From NCBI GenBank assembly GCA_964633715.1, contig CAZWHQ010000005.1, positions 1 to 64,000 of the forward strand: a stretch of DNA of 64,000 nt. The letters are read 5' to 3'. This DNA comes from JAUWVG01 sp964633715 (GTDB lineage Bacteria > Acidobacteriota > Aminicenantia > Aminicenantales > Aminicenantaceae). Below are positions 15,447-23,175 of the stretch, piece by piece. Positions within the stretch are counted from its first letter, which is position 1; each line of letters opens with the position of its first letter. A model generated the notes under the pieces. It saw nothing but the letters and a program-made list of their open reading frames with translations. It had not been told where the DNA came from and ran no database searches. A program made the position numbers and the translations under genes.

Positions 15447-17774
15447 TTAAAATGTTGTCCCTATGGCAAACCTAAAATTAAAGTTTTTATCTCCAGTATA
15501 GATAATTCGATTATTATAAGCGAAAATGAGTCTGAATGGAACTCGCAATGCAGGAATAAAAATTCGAAGTTCCAGACCAGTCGAAAAGTACAGGTTCTTG
15601 ATATCGATTTTTTCATCAAGAGCCAACGCATTCCCTGCATCAAAGAACAAAATCGAGAATACGGGGCCACCCACAGGAATAATGTATTCTGCATTTAATA
15701 CGAGCGATTTAGATCCTCCAATAATTGTGCCCGCTTCACTCCGTGGTCCGATAGTATAAATATTGTATCCCCGGATAGAACGTTCACCACCGAGATAGAA
15801 TCTTTCCCAAAACGGGACTTCTTGTCCTTCTTTGGTAGGTTCGACAAAGGAATATTCAGCATGAAAGCCTAATCGAGTCTGCTTGATCAGAGGCTGATAA
15901 TAAGAGAATTCAAATCTCGGTTTAATCAGAAAGATTTCGCCTCCGAGAAAACCGCCGGCAAATTTAGCAGATGCTAAAAACATTGTTCCCCGTGAAGGAG
16001 TCAATGGGCTGTCGATCGTATTGCGGTAGATGGTGGGTGTGAAACTGCTTATTTTGTAGTTTCCCATCCCAAACATCATACTCCAGACAGGATCAGTGCT
16101 CACCGCTTCTTCTTCGCCATCTTCTTCTGTACTAGGCAGGGTGATTGAAACATCTTCGAAACCGTAAGAGAAGTTTCCTCTCAAGAATCCCTTGATCCTA
16201 GCGCCAAAAGTGAAATCGACCCCCTTTCCTTTCCTGTCATAGAGATATGGATAGATGATATCTCTGCTGAAAATGTTAAATCCGAGTGTGATGGGAAGAT
16301 CGAAGAGATAGGGTTCTGAAAAACCAAACGAATAGTTTTTGACTCTCTTTCCATGCTGGAATGTAAGATCCAGTTTTTCTCCGGCTCCTAAGAAATTTAC
16401 GGTCGAATAGTTAACCATTACAAAGGTACCGTCATACCCACTGTATCCCGCTGAAAATTGGATATTATTTCTCTGCAGCTCCGTCAGCCTCATCTTGACA
16501 TCGATCTGAGTAGGATCCTGAGGATCCGGTTGAACGTCAGGTTCTCCTTCCATTTCAACAAGCCCGAGCTGTTTCATGCGGAGTATGCTGTTCTTAAATG
16601 CACTAAAACGGAAACGTTCTCCCTCCCGTATCAGCATTTCCCGCCGAATGACTTTGTCTTTGGTGTAGGTATTGCCCGTGAATTCTAACCTTCTAAGATA
16701 GGCCACATCGCCCTCGTAGATATTAAAAGTTAAATTGACAACTTTTCTTTTCGGATCGAGGTTTTCCACCGGCATAGGGTTGGAGAAAAGGTACCCACCA
16801 TCCATGTACACTTCCCTAAGTTTTTCAACAGCATCTTCTCTAGCTTTTGTCGTATAAGGTTTCCCTTCTTTCAGCTTAATGAGTGTCCGTAGTCCTTCTG
16901 TTGAGAGAACTTTATTTCCCTCAATTTTAATCTCGCCTGTTGTGTACCGGCTACCGGGATTGACCGGGATGATAATCTTCTTCATCTGCCTTTTTTTGAG
17001 AAATATATTGCTCTTTGTGATATCTTCGATGATCGGTTCTCCGATGACAGCTTCCATGTATCCGTGTTCTTGATACTTTTCCTTCAGGCTGACCAAATCA
17101 TCGGGGAGTAAGTCTTCTTTGAAGTTATCCTTGCCAGCTATCCAGGAATAAAGATTGTGTTTCTTGTTTTCCTTAATGCCACTCATCAGGATGCCCTTGC
17201 GCAGTGCGGGTTGGCCCTTGAAATAGATTTCACCCACTTTGATTTTAGGCCCCTCATTGATATCAAAAACAATCTCTATTTCGTTGGAGCCCTTTTTGTT
17301 TTCCTCGACTGTGACTTCTCCTGTTGTTAACCCTTTTTCGAATAGAAGCTCTTTGATTGTTTCTTCGATCCTCTGTATTTTATGCGGGCTGTAATAGGAA
17401 TAGGGAAGAATGTATTCATCTTTCTCTTTTAATTTTTTGACGATATCATCCTCTTTCAACTTTTTCCCAGTTTTATAGACAATTTCTTTGATGACGGGAT
17501 TTTCTTCCAAAGTGATTTTGACAATTTTTCCCCGGGCCCCTTCCTCTTCTTCAATAAGAATATTGGAGAAAAATCCTGTTGCCCATAAAACTCTAAAATC
17601 TCTTTTAAGCACATCACGATCGAAATAATCTCCCTCCCGAGATGAAAGGTAGTAAATTATCGTTTCATCAGTCACCCGCTCGTTTCCAACAATGATGATC
17701 TGCTCCACCGTTTCCTGGCTGAACATTACAAGAGGAATACACAACAGAATCATAGCCAAAGCGATTTTTTTCAT
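15447..17774 (-). CDS. bamA: Outer-membrane protein assembly factor BamA
   Basis: A 775-aa Omp85 protein that inserts beta-barrels into the outer membrane. It has a signal peptide (ending VMFSQ), then about 400 residues of POTRA repeats, beginning VEQIIIVGNERVTDETI and including GNKVLSTEGLRTLIKLKEG and FTGNTYTKDKVIRR. The C-terminal half is a 16-strand barrel with the lid-loop motif ERSIRGYN in place of VRGF and a terminal Phe (RFAIGTTF). The ATG at 17772-17774 has AAGGAG upstream; a longer in-frame form would add 25 residues without a signal peptide. Neighbours are lolD 71 bases upstream and ompH 45 bases downstream. Confidence 0.95.
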   Translation of the reverse strand: MKKIALAMILLCIPLVMFSQETVEQIIIVGNERVTDETIIYYLSSREGDYFDRDVLKRDFRVLWATGFFSNILIEEEEGARGKIVKITLEENPVIKEIVYKTGKKLKEDDIVKKLKEKDEYILPYSYYSPHKIQRIEETIKELLFEKGLTTGEVTVEENKKGSNEIEIVFDINEGPKIKVGEIYFKGQPALRKGILMSGIKENKKHNLYSWIAGKDNFKEDLLPDDLVSLKEKYQEHGYMEAVIGEPIIEDITKSNIFLKKRQMKKIIIPVNPGSRYTTGEIKIEGNKVLSTEGLRTLIKLKEGKPYTTKAREDAVEKLREVYMDGGYLFSNPMPVENLDPKRKVVNLTFNIYEGDVAYLRRLEFTGNTYTKDKVIRREMLIREGERFRFSAFKNSILRMKQLGLVEMEGEPDVQPDPQDPTQIDVKMRLTELQRNNIQFSAGYSGYDGTFVMVNYSTVNFLGAGEKLDLTFQHGKRVKNYSFGFSEPYLFDLPITLGFNIFSRDIIYPYLYDRKGKGVDFTFGARIKGFLRGNFSYGFEDVSITLPSTEEDGEEEAVSTDPVWSMMFGMGNYKISSFTPTIYRNTIDSPLTPSRGTMFLASAKFAGGFLGGEIFLIKPRFEFSYYQPLIKQTRLGFHAEYSFVEPTKEGQEVPFWERFYLGGERSIRGYNIYTIGPRSEAGTIIGGSKSLVLNAEYIIPVGGPVFSILFFDAGNALALDEKIDIKNLYFSTGLELRIFIPALRVPFRLIFAYNNRIIYTGDKNFNFRFAIGTTF

Positions 17775-17845
17775 AACAATCTCCTTATACCACATCCACC
17801 TTTTTTTTTCAAAGGTAACCAGAGGTAAATCACTTATATAGAACT

Positions 17846-18532
17846 TCAACGGAGGGGAAAAAGTTTCAGATGCCCGTTTTCTAAAACATAGGTTTCATCG
17901 CAAAACCGGGCGACTTTTTCGTTGTGCGTGACAATAATCGAAGACAGTCCTCTTTTATGGTGGAGCTCACGGATGATTCCCAAAATATGCTGACCTGTTT
18001 TCCAGTCCAAATTTCCGGTAGGTTCGTCCGCCAAAAGGATTTTTGGGGAATTGATCAGGGCTCGAGCAATAGCAATCCTTTGCTGCTCTCCTCCTGAGAG
18101 TTGAAACGGTCTGACCTGAGCTTTCTCCTCCAGCTCGACTTCACTAAGGATGTCCAACGATTTCTTGAGAGCCCTCTTCTTATCCAGCCCTCCGATTAAC
18201 AGGGGAAAGCTTATATTTTCCAAGGCCGTAAACTCAGGCAGCAGGTGATAGAACTGGAACACAAATCCGATGTCCCTGTTCCTGATCTCTGCTATTTCCT
18301 TATCATTCCTGGCAAAAAGATCTTCTCCATCCAGGTAGAACGTCCCTTTCGTTGGACGGTCTAAAGCACCAAATAGGTTGAGTAGAGTGGTTTTCCCAAC
18401 CCCGGATACACCCATAATGGCGATCAGCTTCCCCTTTTCCAACTCAAAATTGAGATTCTCTAACACTTTAAGGATCCCTTTGGGAAGGGGGTATTCCTTA
18501 CAGAGAGACTCTGCCTTAAGTATGTTACTCAT
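17846..18532 (-). CDS. lolD: Lipoprotein-releasing ABC transporter ATPase LolD
   Basis: A 228-aa ABC ATPase that powers release of outer-membrane lipoproteins to LolA. Walker A is GVSGVGKTT, the signature LSGGEQQRIAIARAL, Walker B ILLADEPTG, and the switch His is in VTHNEK. It overlaps the end of lolC by 8 bases. The same family includes MacB-type ATPases. The LolC/E partner next door decides the name. Confidence 0.9.
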   Translation of the reverse strand: MSNILKAESLCKEYPLPKGILKVLENLNFELEKGKLIAIMGVSGVGKTTLLNLFGALDRPTKGTFYLDGEDLFARNDKEIAEIRNRDIGFVFQFYHLLPEFTALENISFPLLIGGLDKKRALKKSLDILSEVELEEKAQVRPFQLSGGEQQRIAIARALINSPKILLADEPTGNLDWKTGQHILGIIRELHHKRGLSSIIVTHNEKVARFCDETYVLENGHLKLFPLR

Positions 18533-19745
18533 ATTTTAAAGCCTTGACCGGATCGACCTTTGAGGCCCTGTGGGCCGGAAAAAGAGTTGAAAGGAAGCTG
18601 ATCAAAAGTGTGACTAAAATGATGACAAGCAGATCAAATAGTTTAATACGAAAAGGCACAAAGGCAATCTCGTAGATATCTGAAGGAACCTTGATAAGTT
18701 CGAATGTGTTGGCCATCCAACACCAGATCAAACCCAGCAGTGTGCCCACGGCCGTCCCGATAGCACCAATGATCGCTCCCTGCAGAAAAAACACTTTTTT
18801 GATGCTTTGAGCTTGCGCTCCCATCGCTTTCAGGACACCTATATCTCTGGTTTTCTCCATAACCATAAGGATAAGAGTGGCAATGATGTTGAGCGAAGCG
18901 ACAAAAACAATCAGAGTGATTGTCAGAAACATTAACTTTTTTTCAAGCTTAAGAGCCGAAAACAGCGATTCATTAAGCTCCATCCAGGTGGTCACATAGA
19001 CCTGTCCAAATCGGATGTTTTCCACTTCTTCCTTCATTTCAGGAGCTTTAAAAATATCCGAGATTCTGATCTGGATCATATTGACTTTGTCAACCAGGGA
19101 AAATATTTTTTGGGCTGTTTTGAGGGTGACCAGAACACTCGTTGAATCAAATTCATAAAGTCCGGTGTGAAAAATTCCCGTCACTTCGAATGTCTTCATC
19201 TTCGGTATCAATCCCATGGGAGCTAACCGTGTTGCTGAGGTATAGACCTCAACGGAATCTCCAATACCTGCTCCGATATTGTAAGCCAGTTCTCTCCCTA
19301 AGATTATTCCTGGAATGAGGGCATCAGGATCGGGAGTCTTCCCCTGCTCCAATTCATCAAGCCAATTAGAAGACTCTTTCTCCAGGGCAAAATCGACTCC
19401 TCGAAGAAGGGCCCCATCGCTCTTATAAGGCCCTTTTATGAAAACTTTGTCATAGATAACAGGGGATGCGACGAGAACACCTTGAATGGCTTCAATATTT
19501 GTGATGAGATCCTGATAATCTTCAATGCCTTCCTCAGTCAGATCATTCACCATCAAATGGGCCGTCGAACCTAGAATTTTATCCTGCACATCGTTATGGA
19601 AACCAGTGATTAGTGCGATCGCTATGATCAAGGCCATCACACCAATGGAAATTCCCAGCACAGAAATAAATGTGATGACGGAGATAAAGGCCTGTTTTCT
19701 CTTCGCGGTGAGATAACGTTTGGCGATGAAAAATTCATACTTCAT
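18525..19745 (-). CDS. lolC: Lipoprotein-releasing permease LolC/LolE
   Basis: A 406-aa inner-membrane permease of the LolCDE system. One N-terminal membrane helix (about residues 22-45), a periplasmic domain of about 220 residues and three C-terminal helices (about 275-300, 320-350, 365-390). MKYEFFIAKRYLTAKRKQAF is the family N-terminus, and the last residues HRASKVDPVKALKYE are typical. Only one permease is present, so the complex is probably a LolC/E homodimer with LolD, as in other non-gammaproteobacteria. It follows lysS after 40 bases. Confidence 0.92.
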   Translation of the reverse strand: MKYEFFIAKRYLTAKRKQAFISVITFISVLGISIGVMALIIAIALITGFHNDVQDKILGSTAHLMVNDLTEEGIEDYQDLITNIEAIQGVLVASPVIYDKVFIKGPYKSDGALLRGVDFALEKESSNWLDELEQGKTPDPDALIPGIILGRELAYNIGAGIGDSVEVYTSATRLAPMGLIPKMKTFEVTGIFHTGLYEFDSTSVLVTLKTAQKIFSLVDKVNMIQIRISDIFKAPEMKEEVENIRFGQVYVTTWMELNESLFSALKLEKKLMFLTITLIVFVASLNIIATLILMVMEKTRDIGVLKAMGAQAQSIKKVFFLQGAIIGAIGTAVGTLLGLIWCWMANTFELIKVPSDIYEIAFVPFRIKLFDLLVIILVTLLISFLSTLFPAHRASKVDPVKALKYE

Positions 19746-19785
19746 AGGAATCCATTTTCAATTTCCACAATAGCGCAATATCTCT

Positions 19786-21312
19786 CTATTCTTTAGGACG
19801 AAGCAGAGGAAAAAGTATAACTTCCCGGATCGATTTTTTATCCGCAAACAGCATGGCCAACCGGTCGATGCCGATGCCTTCTCCTCCCGCAGGAGGAAGG
19901 CCGTACTCAAGAGCCTGAATATAGTCAATATCGATCCTGTGAGATTCATCATCCCCTTTTTTTCGTTCTTCTGCCTGTTGTTCAAATCTTTTTCTCTGTT
20001 CATCCGGATCTGAAAGCTCACTGAAAGCATTGGCCAATTCCATGCCGGCAACTACAAGCTCGAATCTTTCGGCTTCATCAGGATTATCTTTCGACGCTTT
20101 AGCCAGGGGAGAAATTTCCTTCGGAGGATTGGTGATAAACGTCGGCTGGATAAGATTTTGTTTGACGGACTTATCAAAGATCACATCCAGTGCTTTACAA
20201 AAAGTCAAGTGTGTGCCTTCCGGTACAAAGGTGGAGGCAAACTCGACTATTCCATCCCTGTCTGCGAACCTGCTTGGAGCAAGTCCGCTGTAATAGGACA
20301 AGGCCTCCATAAACTTCATCCTTTTCCATGGTCTTTTGAATGATATCGTATGCTCACCATAGGTTATCTCTTCTTTCCCTTTTAAGGTCAAACTCAGCCT
20401 ATTGATGAGCTCTTCTGTTTTATTCATCATATCGTTATAATCTGTGTAGGCCTCATAAAACTCCAACATGGTAAATTCCGGATTATGCTCTGAAGAAATG
20501 CCTTCATTTCGAAAATTCCGGTTAATCTCATAAACTTTATCCAAACCTCCTACCGTCAACCTCTTGAGGTAGAGCTCGGGAGCAATCCTCAGATAGAGAT
20601 CGACTCCAAGAGCGTTGTGATATGTCTTAAATGGTCGAGCTATGGCCCCCCCCGGAACAGACTGCATCATCGGTGTCTCAACCTCCATGTATCCCCTCTC
20701 ATCAAAATATCTGCGGATATCTGAAATGAGGGCACTGCGCAACCTGAATATCTCTCCAATTTCCGGATTGACTATCAAGTCGAGATACCTCTTTCTGTAG
20801 CGCAGCTCCACATCCTGCAGCCCATGCCACTTCTCTGGAAGCGGATGACGACATTTCGCCAAAAATACTAAAGATTCAGCAAGCACGGTCAGCTCTTCGG
20901 TCCTGGTTTTAAAAAGCACACCCCGAACAGCAATAATGTCTCCGATATCAAACAGAGAAAACCGTTCATATGATTCCTGGCCAATCTTGTCTGCACGCAA
21001 ATAGACCTGGAGTTTATTGCGGCTGTCGCTGATGTGCAGAAACGTCGCACGTCCCATTTTCCGTACAGATAAGATCCTCCCAGGAACAAAAACTTTTATC
21101 GGCTGTTTCTCGAGTTCTTCTTTCTCTATCGAAGTGTATTGTGAAACGATCTCTGTCACACGATGAGTGACATCCACTTTGTGAGGAAACAATTCGATTC
21201 CCTGTTGGGCCAATTTTTCCAATTTGACATCTCTGGCCAGTTCCTGATCGCTTTGTGCAGACGAAGAGTGAGCTTGACGGAGATCTTTTTTCTCTTCTTT
21301 TTGATCAGTCAT
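19786..21312 (-). CDS. lysS: Lysyl-tRNA synthetase, class II
   Basis: A 508-aa class II synthetase that charges tRNA-Lys. An N-terminal OB-fold anticodon-binding domain (VFVPGRILSVRKMGRATFLHI) is followed by the catalytic core: motif 1 around ETPMMQSVPGG, motif 2 FRNEGISSEHNPEFT, motif 3 GGEGIGIDRLAML. Full length. It starts 5 bases after the nusB stop. Confidence 0.97.
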   Translation of the reverse strand: MTDQKEEKKDLRQAHSSSAQSDQELARDVKLEKLAQQGIELFPHKVDVTHRVTEIVSQYTSIEKEELEKQPIKVFVPGRILSVRKMGRATFLHISDSRNKLQVYLRADKIGQESYERFSLFDIGDIIAVRGVLFKTRTEELTVLAESLVFLAKCRHPLPEKWHGLQDVELRYRKRYLDLIVNPEIGEIFRLRSALISDIRRYFDERGYMEVETPMMQSVPGGAIARPFKTYHNALGVDLYLRIAPELYLKRLTVGGLDKVYEINRNFRNEGISSEHNPEFTMLEFYEAYTDYNDMMNKTEELINRLSLTLKGKEEITYGEHTISFKRPWKRMKFMEALSYYSGLAPSRFADRDGIVEFASTFVPEGTHLTFCKALDVIFDKSVKQNLIQPTFITNPPKEISPLAKASKDNPDEAERFELVVAGMELANAFSELSDPDEQRKRFEQQAEERKKGDDESHRIDIDYIQALEYGLPPAGGEGIGIDRLAMLFADKKSIREVILFPLLRPKE

Positions 21313-21317
21313 TTATT

Positions 21318-21746
21318 TCACCTTTTGGTAGGCCTTTTGCTGCTCTCGGCATTCTTTTTTACGGCATCGAGGATACCGTTTATAAAATTTGCCGCTTGAG
21401 TACCGCTGTATTTTTTTGCAATTTCAATGGCCTCGTTGATGACGATGGCCGGTGCAATGGCCTTGTCAAAAATAAGCTCACATACTGCCATACGCAGAAT
21501 GTATCGGTCAATGACAGCCATGCGAGATATTCGCCAATTTTCAGAGACAGATTGGATGGCCCGATCGATTTCTTCTTTGTGTGCCAAAACATTTTCAACA
21601 AGAGCACGGCAAAAGGTCCTCATTTCTTTGTCTGATTTTTTGTTTATCCAAAATCCGCTCAGGATATCTTTAAGCTCACTATCATTGAATTCAGTTTGGT
21701 AGAGAATCTGAAGAGCCGCTTCCCGGGCTTTTCTTCTACTGCCCAT
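21318..21746 (-). CDS. nusB: Transcription antitermination factor NusB
   Basis: A 142-aa all-helical protein. SRRKAREAALQILYQTEF at the N-terminus is the classic NusB start, and SGTQAANFINGILD marks the C-terminal helix. It binds boxA RNA with NusE in rRNA antitermination. The ribH-nusB order, 11 bases apart, is widely conserved. Confidence 0.95.
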   Translation of the reverse strand: MGSRRKAREAALQILYQTEFNDSELKDILSGFWINKKSDKEMRTFCRALVENVLAHKEEIDRAIQSVSENWRISRMAVIDRYILRMAVCELIFDKAIAPAIVINEAIEIAKKYSGTQAANFINGILDAVKKNAESSKRPTKR

Positions 21747-21757
21747 CTGAAAATAGA

Positions 21758-22228
21758 CTATTCGAGCCCGGATTCTCTAATCAGATTAAGGGTCTCCACA
21801 AGGGAAAAAGCAGAATCTGTCCCTTTATTTCCCGCTTTAGAACCGGCACGCTCAATTCCTTGTTCGATTGTATCGACAGTTAAAATTCCATAGGCTATCG
21901 GAACTCCGTCTTCCATTGAAATTTGAGCTAATCCCTTTGTGACTTCGGCACTTAAAAAATCAAAATGAGGAGTATCTCCTCTTATCAAAGCCCCCAGAGC
22001 AATGATTCCATCAACTTTCTTCGATCGAGCAATCTTTTTTACGACCAAAGGAATCTCAAACGATCCCGGCACCTTAAAGATTGAAATATTTGTATCCTGA
22101 GCTCCCAGTCTATACAATGCATCGAGGGCTCCTTCGAGTAGTCTTCCCGAAATAAATTGATTAAACCGGCTCAATACGATCCCAATTTTTAGGCCTTTTG
22201 CCTGTAATGTCCCTTGATAGGTATCCAT
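21758..22228 (-). CDS. ribH: 6,7-dimethyl-8-ribityllumazine synthase
   Basis: A 156-aa lumazine synthase, the penultimate step of riboflavin synthesis. Recognisable blocks: IVLSRFNQFIS, VPGSFEIPLVVKK, IALGALIRGDTPHFDF (with the catalytic His) and PIAYGILTVDT. The other rib genes are not in the window. Confidence 0.96.
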   Translation of the reverse strand: MDTYQGTLQAKGLKIGIVLSRFNQFISGRLLEGALDALYRLGAQDTNISIFKVPGSFEIPLVVKKIARSKKVDGIIALGALIRGDTPHFDFLSAEVTKGLAQISMEDGVPIAYGILTVDTIEQGIERAGSKAGNKGTDSAFSLVETLNLIRESGLE

Positions 22229-22243
22229 AGTCCTCTCCCTCTT

Positions 22244-23026
22244 TTAGTGTCCTTTAAAATCCGGCTTGCGCTTTTCTAAAAAAGCCAAAGTTCCTTCCTT
22301 GCTGTCCTTGGTTTTGCAGGCTTTCCCAAACAAATCGGCCTCTATGAGAAGCCCTTCATCAAGAGTATGATCCAATCCCCGATTGATAGCTTGAATTGCA
22401 TACTCGAGCGCCAACGGACCATTGGCAATAATCTCATTGGCCAAATTTTGACATGTTTTTAAGAGGTCGCCTTGTGCCACGACCTGATTGACCAATCCGA
22501 TCTGCAGCGCATGTTGAGCTGAGATTATTTTCCCGGTTAATATCAATTCCATCGCTTGCCCTTTTCCCACAAGCCTCGCCAATCTCTGTGTCCCCCCAAA
22601 ACCCGGGATGAGTCCAAGCTTGACTTCGGGCTGTCCCATCTTAGCACTATCGGAAGCAATCCGGATATGACAGGCCAGAGCAACCTCCGTTCCTCCTCCC
22701 AGCGCAAAACCATTAATAGCTGCAATGACAGGCTTGGGAGAAGTCTCGATCAATTTGGTCATTTCCTGGCCTTTAAGCACATAAACTTTGCCAGACTCGC
22801 TGTCGAGTCGTGTGAGTTCTCCGATATCCGCACCTGCAATAAACGCCTTATCACCGGAACCCGTTAATAAAATCGACTTGACATCAGGATTGTTTCGGAA
22901 ATCCAAAAATGCGCTGTGCAGATCCTCAACAGTTTGTGTATTGAGAGCATTCAATTTGTCCGGACGATTGATCCAGATGGTCCCGATTCCTTGCTCTTCA
23001 CTTATATTGATATTTTCGTAACCCAC
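22244..23026 (-). CDS. Enoyl-CoA hydratase/crotonase
   Basis: A 260-aa crotonase. The oxyanion-hole segment is AGADIGEL, and both general acid/base glutamates are present (GGGTEVALAC and MGQPEVKLGLIPGFGGTQRL), so true hydratase activity on short-chain 2-enoyl-CoA is likely. The start is a GTG at 23024-23026 with GGAGG four bases upstream. An upstream ATG would add 28 unrelated residues and exceed the family length. It is the first gene of the twelve-gene minus-strand run. Confidence 0.9.
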   Translation of the reverse strand: MGYENINISEEQGIGTIWINRPDKLNALNTQTVEDLHSAFLDFRNNPDVKSILLTGSGDKAFIAGADIGELTRLDSESGKVYVLKGQEMTKLIETSPKPVIAAINGFALGGGTEVALACHIRIASDSAKMGQPEVKLGLIPGFGGTQRLARLVGKGQAMELILTGKIISAQHALQIGLVNQVVAQGDLLKTCQNLANEIIANGPLALEYAIQAINRGLDHTLDEGLLIEADLFGKACKTKDSKEGTLAFLEKRKPDFKGH

Positions 23027-23060
23027 TCTTCCTCCAGTTAATAGGGTCAAAATTTTCCTT

Positions 23061-23088
23061 ATTCTACCAGATAATGAATTTTTGTGAA
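23061..23088 (-). promoter_or_regulatory. Sigma70-type promoter heading the crt-to-gfo run
   Basis: On the minus strand: TTCACA (23083-23088), 16 bases, TAGAAT (23061-23066), five of six matches each. The predicted start near 23054 gives a leader of about 28 nt. On the opposite strand a weaker pair, TTGAAT (23101-23106) and TAAAAG (23124-23129), could serve the Lon-like gene. Confidence 0.5.
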
Positions 23089-23175
23089 AGGGCCGGCCTG
23101 TTGAATTCAACCAAATTTTATGCTAAAAGAAGACTGCCCGTAAACAATCTCAATCTAACCACAAGGAGAACTTTT

